A stretch of 64,000 nucleotides of DNA from Piezodorus guildinii (GCA_023052935.1 CM041292.1:145948439-146012438); one strand, 5' to 3'. Positions 11,853-23,350 are shown, numbered from the stretch's first letter. The notes: generated from the letters alone by a model not told the origin. Made by a program: numbers and translations.

Positions 11853-12999
11853 GTTACTACTACAACCCTTGAAATAAGGTCACGTGTTCATAACAGTAAG
11901 GTTCAATGGATGTGTAATGAACAGAAGAAGTTGGGATCACCTCAAACGCCATTTTGTTTTCTCTAATTTATGTATAACCATTTTATTGGGAGAAACGGAA
12001 GATTCTCTCCTTACAGCTTGACTGGAACTAGGGAGCCAGAAATGCCATTAATCCAATCCACTGAGTTATCTCGATACCTTTTAGAATTTTTTGAATTACC
12101 TAAATACTATACCGTCATCTGTGAAAGCAGAGAAAAGTATGAATATTGTTTGAACACAGACCGCTTGTTTCTAATACTGGTTTTGTCGTAGCAGCCCATT
12201 CCTGATGCTCTGATGAAGACCCACAATATTGGTCGACACGTAACCAAAGCAATAAATAGTTAAGAGCTAATTTTCTTTTTGAATGATTAATATGTCTTAT
12301 AACAAATTAATGAAAGAAATGTTATAAGACTATAAAAAAGGATGAAGAGAAAAATATAGTATTCTAGGAACTTGTCTTATGTAAACAGATTGCATGAGAT
12401 TCGTTTAATCGTGGGTCAGATAACGATAGCTAAAATTTTGGTTGGTTTTAATTTGCGATGATAAATATGTAGAGAAAAATAATTTTATTATACTGTATTA
12501 GATAAAACTCTTCCCCACCGGTCTATAAAAACGCAGTTTGTTAACATATAAAGTTTTTATGTGTACTTCCTATAAGAACATATCGTTAGGTTGTTTCAAA
12601 AGTTCACTAACAGTATGACCAAGTTCCTGCTTCGATGACAGACATGTGATAAGTGAAGTTATGAGAATATGATGGAAAAAAAACCAACAACGAAGGAGCC
12701 AATTGTTTAGCTAAGGGATCGAACTTCAGATCTAATACAGGTCGGGTTCCTGCCTTGCATAACCCTCCGATAGGATCGCTATAATCCGGATGAGAACACC
12801 AGTCAACTAAGTCACTCTGCTTTCACAACTCCAACCCTAACCTATAACAATATCCTCCCGGTATATTAAATACCATGTCTTACAATTAATTACCGATGTA
12901 ATAAGTACTGAAAGTAATTAATATTAATAGTTCATATTTATGAAAATAAAAAGCACACCAGATTAAGGGTGCCTACGATTACAATTTAAAAAGATAAAA
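11853..12999. other. No gene or clear repeat
   Basis: A 73-codon frame at 11970..12191 (+) is unassigned. At 12588 a TTAGGTTGTTTC string resembles a mariner terminus but lacks a partner end. At 12720..12840 the base composition is more balanced, without a recognisable product. Confidence 0.4.
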
Positions 13000-13066
13000 T
13001 CTAGTGCGGGCAATACACGACTTTCACTGACCTCGGCTCTAAAAATCAATTTTAGAACTATAATTT

Positions 13067-13231
13067 CAAGAAGATGGCCTCGGGACCTACTAACTTAAAT
13101 AGACATCGAAGTTCTACCACTGGATAGTTTCTTCACAAGCGTTTTCATGCCCTTTATTGTATTTCAACAATTTTACTTGTTGTATTTATTTTTTTATACA
13201 GTTGTAAAATTCAATAAAATATAAATAAAAA
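13067..13231 (+). mobile_element. J1 LINE 3' end inserted in element A
   Basis: A 165-bp, severely 5'-truncated J1 insertion. It starts at the end of the coding region (AAGATGGCCTCGGGACCTAC), runs through the 3' UTR (TACAGTTGTAAAATTCAATA) and ends in an AAATAAAA tail. A perfect 13-bp target-site duplication, AGAACTATAATTT, lies at 13054..13066 and 13232..13244 within element A. Confidence 0.95.
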
Positions 13232-13526
13232 AGAACTATAATTTGAAAATTTGTATTCAGTTTCGTAGGAAAAATATGATTTAGATTAAATGATATAAAT
13301 TGTTAGGTATTATAAAAATAAGTTTATGCCCAACTCATCTCTCCATTAACTTTTACGATGTTTTGTATAAGATAATACATAATATGTATATGTATATGAT
13401 AATACATCTATTACTGTACGAAATCAAAATCGTTATAGCCATTATTGATAAAATCGTGAAAAGTTGCATAATGCATGGCATAAAGTAGACTTTCGTTCAG
13501 CCAATTTTGGTGAAAAAGGATGTGAA

Positions 13527-13934
13527 GGAATAAGCATGTGAATTCTGCCCTCGCGTATTTTATAAAGAAATTTATAACATTGATTCACACCTATGAGAAA
13601 CAAAATTTTTAGCCTCTTAATCATTGTAGGAGGGAAGTTATGGAAGGGGAAATAAAAAAAAAATTGTTTACTCCTGAACAGCATAACAAAAAATATATGT
13701 TATGGATTTTACAAAACAGTTTCAACAAATTTTTTTTTTATGTTCTTTTTTCACGAAAATGTTAGCCGCAGTAGGAGAAAACAATATTTTTGTTTCTTCT
13801 TTTCCCCTCCATAACTTTCCTCCCATAAAGATTAAGAGGCTAAAAATTTGAATAAAGTTGTTTCTCATAGGTTTGGATCAATGGTATAAATTTCGTTTTA
13901 ATATACTCGGGGGCAGATTTTACATGCTTATTCC
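13527..13934. repeat. 408-bp foldback nested in element A
   Basis: Arms of roughly 155-165 bp (13527..13682 and 13769..13934) are diverged inverted copies around an AT-rich loop of about 86 bp. The outer ends read GGAATAAGCATG and CATGCTTATTCC. The block interrupts element A, whose flanks (GGTGAAAAAGGATG and TGTTACATCTCAG) would otherwise be adjacent. The arms keep short open frames, seen within 13442..13684 (-) and 13858..14160 (+), that look like inverted versions of one another (KILFLIG and MFLIGLDQ); I do not take them as a gene. The structure resembles a MITE, but a clean target duplication is not visible. Confidence 0.75.
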
Positions 13935-14170
13935 ACTAGGACCTTTAGTGTTACATCTCAGTATAGTTGTCTTAAATATGAACTTCCAGTTTCGTATGAC
14001 TTTTCGGTTTCGTGCTAGACCACACGGACGGACACACACACACACATGGGGGGGCGGGGACACGCAAACCTTTTCGCATCAATTTTTTTATTTGGACTCT
14101 GGGATCCTAAAATGCGTATTTCTGTTGAAATCCTTTGCTATATATTTCATATATAGGTAGAGGTCAAAGT

Positions 14171-14546
14171 AAAAATATCTTAATATAAAATTTGTTGTTA
14201 TTCTATCATACTAGAAATGTTTTTATATTCGTAGCAACACTCATTCAGTAAAAACTATATGATATTAAAAAAATATTTAAAAAAACCTTAAACAGTATAT
14301 TCTATGGGGGTCTTGAGTTCATTAAATAAAATCATAGTACAGAGCAGGAAGGGTCGAGACCAAAAATCTATAAAAGTGATTTGTCCGGTTCTCATTATTT
14401 GATAATGAATAAATTAGACATTTATGTATCTGGAGTCTATAATTACTGTGAATAGAGGAAACAGAGTAAATTAATGAAGTTTAAAAATAATTATTGTAAT
14501 ATTTATTATTTTCTGCTTGCCCTGAGAGTTTGATTTCACATATATT
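14171..14546. other. Spacer between two inverted element A copies
   Basis: AT-rich sequence with no recognised feature, between element A copy 1 (+) and copy 2 (-). Confidence 0.5.
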
Positions 14547-15215
14547 ACTTTTACTTAGCTAAATATGACTAATATAGCAAGGGGAAATATTGCGATCCTG
14601 AAAATTTTCGAAATCCTGTTTTCACCGGAAATACACGTTTTAGAGCCCCTGAGTCCAAACGACAAGTCCCGCAAATAGGTCAGTGTGTGTGATAAGTCTA
14701 GCGCAAAAACTAAAAGCCGAAAGAAACTGAAATTTTATATTTAAGTATTTAAGACAAATATACTTGAGATGTTTGCGCAATTTTTTCATCAAAATCAGTT
14801 AAGAAGAAAAGCCACTTTATACAATGCATTTTGCACCTTTTTACGCTTTTTTCAAAAACGGCTCTAACGATTTTGATTAAACTCTATATATGAATGTAAA
14901 ATTTAAAAGGCTTAAATATGTGATAGGTTTTATTATGATTGAAATATTCTGACAGTGCTTAAATGTCTATATTTTAAATTTTCTTCCCCTTATCTTTAAT
15001 TTAAGTATCTTTAATTTTGGAAATTTCAAAAAAGTAGGCACATCATCTTGTTGAGTATTGATGAATAACAAAAAAATTGCAAATTGAGCTAATTTGATAA
15101 CTATTTAAAGGAGAGAAGTACAATATTATGCAATTTTTTGTTTTTGAACACAAGAATAGTAATATAGATGTATAACAAACCGTTGGATAGCTAAAGGATT
15201 AGATCAATACTTTTG
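14547..15215 (-). mobile_element. Element A copy 2, truncated
   Basis: On the minus strand the copy shows AATGCATTGTATAAAGTGGC, the TTAAATATAAAATTTCAGTTTC segment, a CACACACTGACC remnant of the CA tract and the AATACTTAGCTAAG-like end. Similarity stops near 15215, so the end carrying GCGGGCAACACACG is missing. Confidence 0.7.
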
Positions 15216-16066
15216 CTACAACAAAAATAGAATTGCTTGTTTTCTTTTAGTTGATTATGTGAGATAGACCATACAAATAATCGAAAATCCTATCACTTCT
15301 GAACGTGTGATTTATTTGACTTTTGGATCCCTGAGTGGAAAACAGTCGTAGTGCCCTAGTTCTAAACACGCCTCGTCCTCTTAAACAAAGGAACCGTTTA
15401 TGATATAACATAAGAGGTATACAAAGGTTAGTCGAGAGTCGTGAAGAACACGAAAACAATCAAGTAAATCTATCTTGGGTGGAGTTCAATCAGTTGTATA
15501 ACTACAACTTAACTGGATAAAAACCAATCTTAAATACCGTTAAAAAAATGAAAAAAGGACAATTGTAACAATCTTTATTTACCAAAATAGTCTCAATAAA
15601 ATTTAAAAAAGATTTTTTAAATTATAAAAAAAATCTTGTCCGTTTGATGTATTAATTATAATAATAATTAACAATTACTTTTTCAGAATTATTAGCCAAT
15701 ATCATTTTACCTGTTTTGAAGTTTTGTCATATTCATTTTTTTTCTCATAAAAATATGCTTTATTCTTATAGAATAAATGTGAAAACTTAAAATAAATTGA
15801 TGGAATACACCTTTAAAATGTGCTTCATATTGTCTAGAACTAATTTGACATCATATTTTTTTATTATTGGTAAGAATTTAAAAACTCAACTAAGAAAAGG
15901 AAAAAAAATAAGGAAAAGAAAATAACCAATAAAAAAAATACAGACATTAATACAATTTTAAGATAAGGCTTAGTATTTATAAAAATATAATAATTTATAA
16001 TAACATAAAAGTTTCATTGAATATCGCATCATTCGTACATATAGAAAAAATATATATTAAAAAAAT
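15216..16066. other. No gene recognised
   Basis: AT-rich, with A- and T-rich runs at 15540..15730 and 15890..15950. A 70-codon frame at 15247..15459 (-) is unassigned. Confidence 0.45.
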
Positions 16067-16852
16067 CTGGTGAGGGCAACACACGACTTAAATCAATTTT
16101 TACAACTTTTCGAATAAGATATTTTTTCTAAAATCTTTTTCTTTTCAACGGTGTATTATACGTCTATTCTACTGTTCTCAGTAGATATTGTTGTTTATTA
16201 GTTTAACGTCACCTTATGCTACTATGGCTAATCGGACGATGCTACAGTGGGAGTCCTAAATACTGCCTATCCAGGTTTAATTAGGATAGGGATTCTCAGT
16301 AGATAAAAAACAAAAATTTCATTAAAAAAATATTTTTGCTCTTTTATCCTTTAGTTGGTCATCATATTTGTTGATGCTCATAATATGATATGGTTAGTCT
16401 TTTAAGATGTACAATATTAGACATACTATAGAGAAAGAAAATTCGTCATTTAAGTCCTGTCAGACTATTTCAATCAGAATAAAACTTATATCACGTTAAA
16501 GCCCATTACATTTTACATCCATATAGTAAGTTTGATCAAAGTCGTTAGAGTCGTTTTTTATTAAATCCTAAAAAGGGGCAAAATGCATGGTATAAAGTAA
16601 CACTTCCGTTCAGCCAATTTATATGATAAAGTAACTGGAACATCTCGGGCGTATAGTTGTCTTAAATATGAAATCACAGTTTCATACGACTTTTCGTTTT
16701 CGACTGGGGTTTACCACTCACACCTTTTTGCGAGACTTGGTTGTTTGGATTCAGGGGTTCCTCAAATGTGTATTTCCGTCGAAAACTGGAATTCGAAAAT
16801 TTTCACGATGCAGTACTTTTCCTTACTATATATTTCATATGTAGGTAAGTGG
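16067..16852 (+). mobile_element. Element A copy 3, split by a SINE
   Basis: It opens with CTGGTGAGGGCAACACACGA and closes with TATTTCATATGTAGGTAAGT. Landmarks AGTCGTTTTTTATTAAATCC, GCATGGTATAAAGTA and GGCGTATAGTTGTCTTAAA are present. The SINE-A insertion at 16188..16292 splits the region after the ACGGTGTATTATACGT mark. Confidence 0.8.
16188..16292 (-). mobile_element. SINE-A 3' fragment nested in element A
   Basis: The minus strand reads CTATCCTAATTAAACCTGG, then TTTAGGACTCCCACTGTAGC, ATCGTCCGATTAGCCATAG and AGCATAAGGTGACG, the SINE-A 3' half. A perfect 13-bp duplication, TTCTCAGTAGATA, flanks it at 16175..16187 and 16293..16305. Confidence 0.95.
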
Positions 16853-17483
16853 AAAATCTAGAACAGCCTTGTTTTTTTTTTAATCATTAGAGAAAAGAAT
16901 TCTGCTGAGTAAACATTCACCTGTACTGATATCAGTTATGAAGGTCTCCTACAAGAGATGGAAAATTACTAGATAAAAATACTTAAAATTATGAGAGCTG
17001 TTTGGAGGATCTCTCATTATCTCATTTATAAACAAGGCCGAAGAACAGTAATACTAAAATTAGACATTCCATATATTATCATAAAATGTAATCATGTTTT
17101 TAATCATATCAACAATAATAAACATAGAAAACAAATAATTCAAGTGCCACTTAAGATTTATGCATAATCTTTTCGATTATTTATTCTATTCTTGAAAAAT
17201 TAAAAACTATTTTATCTTTAGTCACTATAAACCACTCATTTTTTTTTTCAATTATTTTTTTATACATTTAATTTTCAGTATTGGCTTGTAAGCGGAAATT
17301 CTCGATGTATAAAAAAGTAGGGAATATAAATGTAATGTTATTAAAAATTTAAGAAAAATTCCATTGCTCATCATAATATATGTGATCAAGAGATAAGAGA
17401 TTCCTATTTACTTCGGAAATATTTTTTGTTACAAGGTTCTTCACCCTAAATGTATAATTAATTTTTAACAGGTTATAATTTTT
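16853..17483. other. AT-rich spacer, nothing recognised
   Basis: Only short frames and T-rich runs (16871..16879, 17240..17250) are present. Confidence 0.5.
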
Positions 17484-17495
17484 AACATTTTCAGC

Positions 17496-18378
17496 CTATC
17501 CTCAACTCCCTTTATACAGCTGACATTCCACTCCATCATCGCACTGTCCTCAATACTTATGCTGATGACACGTGTGTCTTATCCGTCCATAATGATCCAA
17601 CTACTGCATCCCAAACCCTTCAGTCCCACATCAAAGCCATTGAAGAATGGTGTCGAAATTGGAGGATTAAAATAAATCCCAACAAATCCCACCAAATACC
17701 CTTCGTCGCAAACCGATGACTTCCTGCCTCTCAGTATCTTTTAATAACATTACTCTTACTTCTGTAGAAGAAATCCGATACCTAGGTCTCCATCTTGACA
17801 AGCGTCTTACTTGGAATCCTCACACAAGACTGAAACGAAAGAAACTGCTCGAAGATATCGATTACTACAACACTTACTAGACAAACGTTCAAAACTTCCA
17901 GTATATTACAAAAGACTCGTCTACATCACAATTATCAGACTATTTGGACATATGGAATCGAGCTTTGTGGCTCTACGAAACCATCTAATTCCTCCCGCAT
18001 CCAGTCCTTACAATCCAAAATCCTTCGCAAAATCCTGGATGCTCCTTATTTTGTCACAAATCAACTCCTCCATAATGACCTAAACATCCCATTTGTTGCA
18101 GACATAGCCCGTGATAGATACTCCTCTTTCCATTCTAAACTCCCTGCCCATAAAAACCCACTTGTCCGTAATATATCTTCCTCAGATATCCCTGATAACC
18201 CTCCAAGGCGACTGAAAAGAAGGTGGCCTCGGGACCTACTGTATTAAAATAGTTAGTGAAGTGCTACCACTGGGTGGTTCTTTTTCAAGACATTTGCATG
18301 ACTTTTTTATATTCATTCTACATATTAACTTATTGTATTCTTTAGTACAGTTGTAAATTACTATAAATAAATAAAAAA
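17496..18378 (+). mobile_element. J1 Jockey-clade LINE with RT catalytic motif
   Basis: This is the most complete J1 copy. It begins inside the reverse transcriptase domain (LNSLYTADIP) and includes the catalytic box NTYADDTCVL, then TLQSHIKAIEEWCRNWRIKI of the palm/thumb region. RYLGLHLDKRLTWNP and the post-RT region (SRIQSLQSKILRKILDAPYF) follow, ending with PPRRLKRRWPRDLLY before a 3' UTR and an AATAAATAAA tail. Stops and shifts, for example after FVANR and near WNPHTRLKR, break the frame. A 12-bp duplication, AACATTTTCAGC, flanks it at 17484..17495 and 18379..18390. It belongs to the apurinic-endonuclease LINEs by family knowledge; the endonuclease and ORF1 are missing. Confidence 0.93.
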
Positions 18379-18390
18379 AACATTTTCAGC

Positions 18391-18832
18391 AATATATATC
18401 AACTGTTGGATATGTTGGTTAATATTGTAGGCAGGTTAAGTTGTTTTTATAGTGATTGCATATCGAATAGAAAAAGTTGTACACTTCTCCTTTCGGCAAT
18501 CTCAAATGCGCTTTCTCTGCCCCTAAACCAGTGGTTCATGTTTGAAAAAAATGAATTTGAGGCAATACTAGGAATACTAATTCTGCTTCAGAGGAAATTT
18601 CATAATAGTTCAACCATGCGTTTTCATTTATAGGTTTCATTTTTTTATATCTGTTTATTTAATATTCAGATTAAAATTTAGTGTTACAAAAAATTATTAA
18701 TATAAAATACCTTTTTTCCTAAATATCTAAACATTTAATTAAGAAATAAAAACCATAAGTACGATTGAAATTTGTATCGATTTAAGATACTGACTATCAA
18801 GACTTTATTCTAAATCTTTTTAGGTCTAATGC
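18391..18832. other. Spacer between two tail-to-tail J1 copies
   Basis: A 75-codon frame (18406..18633, +) is unassigned. No repeat was recognised. Confidence 0.45.
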
Positions 18833-19425
18833 TTTTTTTTTTTTTTTATATATATTTTTATTGATTTTTACAACTGTATATACAACAAGTAAAAGGGCTA
18901 AAATTACAAATATGGCATGAAATAGTCTAGTGAAGAGGCTACCCAGTGGTAGCACTTCGATCATTCTTTTAGGTAACACTGTAATGATTATTTTATTAAC
19001 ATGCATCGAGGCCACCGTCTTTTCAGAAGCCTCGGAGGATTATCAGGAAGATATAGAGATAAGAGTTTACGGACAAACGGGTTTGTGTGGGCTGGTAGTT
19101 TTGAATTAAAGGAGGTGAATCGAATTTGGGCTAAGTCTGCAACTGGTGAGATATTAGGTCTTTATGGATGATTTTATTAGTAACAAAATAAGGATCATTG
19201 AGGGTGTTACTTAGGATTTTGTATTGCAAAGATTGGATGCGGGAGGAATTTGATAGTTTAGTAGAGTCCCATAGCTCAATGCCACATGTCCAAATAGGTC
19301 TAATAACGGTTATATAAATCAGTTTTTTGTAGTAAATAGGGAGTTTTGATCGTTTGTCAAGTAAGTGTTGTTTTAAACGGTATCTACGAGCAGTTTCTTA
19401 TCGTTCAAGTCTTGTATGAGGATCC
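18833..19425 (-). mobile_element. J1 LINE, truncated copy
   Basis: Poly(T) at 18833..18846 is followed on the minus strand by the 3' UTR (TACAACTGTATATACAACAAG on the plus strand) and degraded post-RT coding sequence matching IWTYG..LWDSTKLSN. AATGC occurs at both edges as a possible short target duplication. Many indels suggest age. Confidence 0.85.
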
Positions 19426-20309
19426 AATGCTTTTAAATATCATTATTCTATGAGGTATTAAATAAACTCACACAATAAAAGTTGACATATTTTCACATTG
19501 AATTTGTACAGCTCTTATGCTTTTATTAGTCCGAAAGCGCAGTCATAATTCATGTTGAAAACAGTACGTAAATATTTCATAATAAACTGAGAATGACGAC
19601 CTGAAGATAGAGCAACAGCTCAGCCATCTATTTGTCTAAAGTAGATTGTTCTGATTCCGTTAGAGTTTTATATAACAGTAAATGGAGAAGGTGAGACAGA
19701 TTGGCAATAGATGAGTGCCTGGGAACACTGGCAGTTATGCTGCCACCTTCACACCCTTCATTCCGTTCCTTTATCCGTACCATTCTCCCATGCACTACAT
19801 TTTCTCTCCTTATTATTTAATCAAACTGGCACAGGTCGGCCTTTCTCTGTAAATTATGAAATGTAAATATGTGTACTAATGCATTCGAGTCGAAGAACCC
19901 ATTGCATACAATTTGTCGACAATATGTTTCACTTGACACAATTCATCTTCATTAATTCATTTTCCGACCCTTTGTTCTGGTTTCGTTATTAAACTTATTA
20001 CGCTTGTATATTAAAATTGATGTCAATTTTTATTAAACATGCCGAAAACGCTTCTTTTTTTTTTTCTCCTGACTTGAGGGATTGCATATTCTATTAGATT
20101 GCAATACTTTCATTAACTATTAGTGATAACGCCATACATTGATCCAAAGGTTTTTTTGTGTTCAAATTTAATATAAAAAACAATATTTTTTTTATTTATC
20201 TTTATCTTTGATTTAAAAAATAGTTATTCTATATAAATTTTAACGTTTTCGTCACTGACGTCATTTGTTTTATTATTAAATTATTGGAAGTAATGTGAAC
20301 TCGAACTCG
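19426..20309. other. No gene recognised
   Basis: A patch of balanced composition at 19690..19860 contains CTGGGAACACTGGCAG and a pyrimidine-rich run, but no readable product. The rest is AT-rich. Confidence 0.4.
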
Positions 20310-20572
20310 ATTTCTATCTGATTCCTTAAAGTGAATATGGTCTGTATTAAACTTCTATAGGGGAGAAGTTAGTTGAGGGCGCAGTCAAATTAGCACACAA
20401 TTAAGTAGAAACTTAATTTAATAGTAATAGGAACACTGGCAGCAACACTGAAACTATTAAATTACGTTTCTACTCAATTGTGTGCTAATTTGACTGCATC
20501 CTCAACTATCTTCTCTCCTATAAAAATTTAATATAGGCCATATTCACTTTAAGGAAGCATTTAGAAACCGAG
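20310..20572. repeat. Large inverted repeat, foldback family
   Basis: Arms of about 118 bp (20310..20427 and 20449..20572) pair around a ~21-bp centre containing CACTGGCAGCAACACTG. Within the arms lies GAGAAGTTAGTTGAGGG, then GCAGTCAAATTAGCACACAA, matching the terminus of the foldback at 38753..38803. Unlike that copy, the sequence outside GAGAAGTT (AAAGTGAATATGG..CTGTATTAAA) is present on both sides. Confidence 0.85.
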
Positions 20573-20599
20573 TATATCGGTTGGAAATTGATAATATGA

Positions 20600-20662
20600 G
20601 TCAAGCACCCTCAATTAACTTCTCTCCTTTATACACAGTTAGCCATTCTCACTTCACGATTA
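20600..20662 (-). repeat. Additional foldback-family terminus
   Basis: The minus strand reads GAAGTGAGAATGGCTAACTG, TGTATAAAGGAGAGAAGTTA and ATTGAGGGTGCTTGACTC. This aligns with the 33-nt extension plus terminus of the element at 38720. It abuts the palindrome, giving three related ends within 350 bp. Confidence 0.6.
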
Positions 20663-20759
20663 AACTTTTATAGTTAATCTAATTTATTTTTATCTTCATT
20701 GGAACATTAAATGTCTTTAATTGTTTTCTTAATTATTTTTATGAGTTAAATCAGGTTTG

Positions 20760-20990
20760 GGATCACCTATGGTGTAGTGGCTAGCACAACAGCCTTCTAT
20801 GCCCAAGGGTTCAAACTTCGAAAGGGACTTAAAATAGTCGTCACGAGCCTATGCGATGTCAGGTTACTCGTTAATAATCTCTATCCTAATGAAACCTGGA
20901 TAGGCAAAATTTAGGTCTACTTCTATAGCATTGTCCGATTAGCCACAGTAGCATAAAAGTGTCATTAAATAAATAAACAAACAAACAAAT
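20760..20990 (+). mobile_element. SINE-A, full-length head
   Basis: The tRNA-like head is clear: ATGGTGTAGTGGCTAGC (A box) and AGGGTTCAAACTTCG (B box). The body has lost the CTAGGATTTTT block but keeps GCGATGTCAGGTTACTCG, AAACCTGGATAGGCAAAA and CCACAGTAGCATAAAAGTG with a (CAAA)n tail. Confidence 0.85.
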
Positions 20991-21117
20991 TCGGATATTT
21001 TTTACTATCACTTACCTATATATTTTTTTAATGTTACGTTAATTTTGTATGTTATCTTCTCTTAAATCTCTTTGAATTTTTAATTATTATAACCTTGTTC
21101 TTTTATTCTTTTTATAT

Positions 21118-21768
21118 ATTTAGTTCCCCAATGTATCCTTTAATAATACCCCACTTACAACTTTTGAACATATCCGATACCTAGGACTCCATCTTGACAA
21201 ACGTCTTACATGGAATCCTTTAAACGAGACTTAAACGATAAGAAATAGTCCGTAGATTCAGATTACTACAACACTTACTCGACAAACGTTCAAAAATTCT
21301 AATTTATTACAAAAAGATCATTTATGTTACCATCATCAGATCCATCTGGACATATGGAATCGAGCTGTGGGGCTCTTCCTCTCGCATTCAATCCTTACAA
21401 TCCAAAATCCTTCGCCAAATCCTAAATGCTCCTTATTTCGTTACGAATAAAATCATCCATAATGACCTTAATATCCCATTTGTTGCAGAACTATTTCGAA
21501 ACAGATATGCCTCATTTAATTCCAACCTCCCGACCCTCACGAGTCCTTTTGTACGCAACTTATTATTCCTGACAACCCTCCGAGTCGATTGTAAAGACGA
21601 TGGCCACGAGACCTACTAAATAAAATTGGCATTGAAGTACTGGGTAGTTTCTTCACAAGACATTATCACGCCCACAAGTGTAAATTAGCCCATTTACTTG
21701 TTGTATTTGTCATAAGTACAGTTGTAAATATCAATCAAATGTTTTTAAAATGAATAAATAAATAAATA
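21118..21768 (+). mobile_element. J1 LINE, truncated copy
   Basis: Coding sequence starts near VSFNNTPLTTFEHIRYLG and continues through LHLDKRLTWNP, RSIWTYGIELWGSS, RIQSLQSKILRQILNAPYFV and the final coding triplets. The 3' UTR holds TACAGTTGTAAATATCAATC and the tail is (AAAT)n. One deletion after WNPL and several shifts break the frame. Confidence 0.9.
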
Positions 21769-21881
21769 ATATATATATAATATATATTATATGTTTAGTT
21801 GGTTATATAAATGTATTGTGATTCTTCGTTTATAATATATTTTTTAAATTTGTTAAACTCTATTAAGTTCGCTAATTTAGA

Positions 21882-22450
21882 ATAGAATAGAAAAATGTAC
21901 TTTATTCTGGGACATAGTTCTTTAAGAATAACATTGATGTTACAAATCAATATAGCTCTTCTGGCCAGATTACATTAAATAGATTGAATTATTTACAAAC
22001 TTAATTATTTACATAAATAAAGTAGATTAAAAAAAAAGAATATATATATATATATATAATATATATATATATATAAAACAAACACACCTACATACATACA
22101 AATATCACAAAGTAATAATAGTAATAATAATGATAATAAGTAAAATAGAATGAGAAAATAAAAACAACTAATTATGTAAAAAACAAGAACAAAAGCAAAG
22201 TAAAATAAGGTTTTAGTCATTATAATTATTAAATTATATCATCAATTATAAGATTTAAGATCAAAAAGCGTCTGTGAGGGATAATAGACGCTGGAAAAGG
22301 AGAAGAAGTACGACGTATATTGGAAGGAATGGAATTCCAGAATGCAGTGGACCGGGCAAGAAAGGATTTTGATCAATCTTTGTTCTGTAATGGAATATAA
22401 AGGTGGGAGTGGCGCAATCTTGTTCCAAGCAAGTGGACTGAGGATTTAAT
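21882..22450 (-). mobile_element. CR1-like LINE 3' end
   Basis: The minus strand encodes the C-terminal signature LARSTAFWNSIPSNIRR, preceded by LRHSHLYIPLQNKD. This is the kind of terminus found in CR1- and Jockey-group LINEs without RNase H. The 3' end reads ACTATGTCCCAGAATAAAGT, which matches the 3' end of the element at 24830..25345 (CCCTGTCCCGGAATACAAAT). Simple repeats, including (TA)n at 22040..22074, lie in the 3' UTR. The clade within CR1-like elements is uncertain. Confidence 0.6.
22040..22074. repeat. (TA)n microsatellite
   Basis: About 35 bp of TA repeats with one internal AA, in the 3' UTR of the CR1-like element. Confidence 0.9.
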
Positions 22451-23074
22451 CTATTTTATCGAACAGTACTAATTTTCCAGGAATAGCTCAGCGCAAACAA
22501 GTAGTGTATAAAAAGGATAAATCAAAAAAATCTGTCATTATTTAGACAATCTTATTGTTCTTAGAAACTTCACAGCTCTATAATTTATACATTCAGTTCA
22601 CACAGCCGTAAGTCAGAACTAGAGAATATTCTTCGAGTATTTGCTGGACAGGTGTATGATAGCCTGGAGGAGATATAATGTTGAGATACAGACACAGTTT
22701 GCTATTAACCTACTAAATGCTGCATAAAACGACTGCGATAAAGGTAGGTTCCGCTACACGACGATGTGAAGTGCATTAGGTGAAGCCTTAGCAGCTACTG
22801 CGCTGAGGCCAATCTTCCCTGATGGTTGCTGCCATCAGCGCGATCATTGCACTGCAGCCAACCTAACGGGACCAGCCTTCGTCGCATCCACCGAGAAAAG
22901 TCTAAGTCACATCCCTCGCTCATCACTTCACCAGCAATTAGTATAGCATTTCAATGACGCATTGATATATCTGTATATCATGTATAATATTTTATAGCAA
23001 CATATAGAGAACCATATCAGCCTGTATTGTCAATATACATTATTGAGATTGGGACTAAAAGTTAAATATTGTAG
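22451..23074. other. No gene; GC-richer patch
   Basis: Bases 22740..22930 are distinctly less AT-rich and contain quasi-palindromic text (GGTTGCTGCCATCAGCGCGATC). No frame or known repeat is recognised; it may be a tRNA-unrelated repeat seen only once here. Confidence 0.35.
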
Positions 23075-23350
23075 GGAAAAAACGTGCTGTAGTGTAGGGG
23101 CTAGTAGCATAACAGCTTTCTATGTCCAAGGTTCTTTGTTAAAACCTACAGTTGGCGCTAGGATTTTTAATGGACATGAAAAATCTTTAGTTTTGCCGTC
23201 CTACGGAGGGTTCGTAAAAAGGTGGTTCTGAGCCTCATCAATGTCAGGCAATCGTTGAAGATCCCTATCCTAATTAAAACTGCATTGACAAAATTCAGGA
23301 CTTCCACTGTATCATCGTCCGATTAGCCACAGTAGCATAAAGTGAGGTTA
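23075..23350 (+). mobile_element. SINE-A copy
   Basis: It includes a degraded head (TAGTGTAGGGGCTAGTAGC), GCGCTAGGATTTTTAATGG, TGCCGTCCTACGGAGGG, AAGATCCCTATCCTAATTAA, CACTGTATCATCGTCCGATT and AGCCACAGTAGCATAAAGTG. It is nearly full length. Confidence 0.85.

Larger units (their letters stand above)
13000..14170 (+). mobile_element. Element A copy 1, carrying two nested insertions
   Basis: This non-coding family begins with a conserved CTGGTGCGGGCAACACACGA-like end (here CTAGTGCGGGCAATACACGA), then ACTTTCACTtACCT, and ends with TATATTTCATATATAGGTA. Shared internal marks are TGTATAAGATAAT, GCATGGTATAAAGT, TAGTTGTCTTAAATATGAA and a CACACACA run. The copy is interrupted by a J1 fragment at 13067..13231 and a foldback at 13527..13934. 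The short inverted AGGTAAGT/ACTTACCT ends suggest a non-autonomous DNA transposon, but no transposase was seen in any copy. Confidence 0.7.

Noticed and set aside
12588..12720. Mariner terminus and start of a transposase
   Set aside because: TTAGGTTGTTTC and ATGGAAAAAAAACC are suggestive, but the frame stops after a dozen codons and no partner terminus was found.
15247..15459. 70-codon minus-strand frame
   Set aside because: No domain; short enough to be chance.
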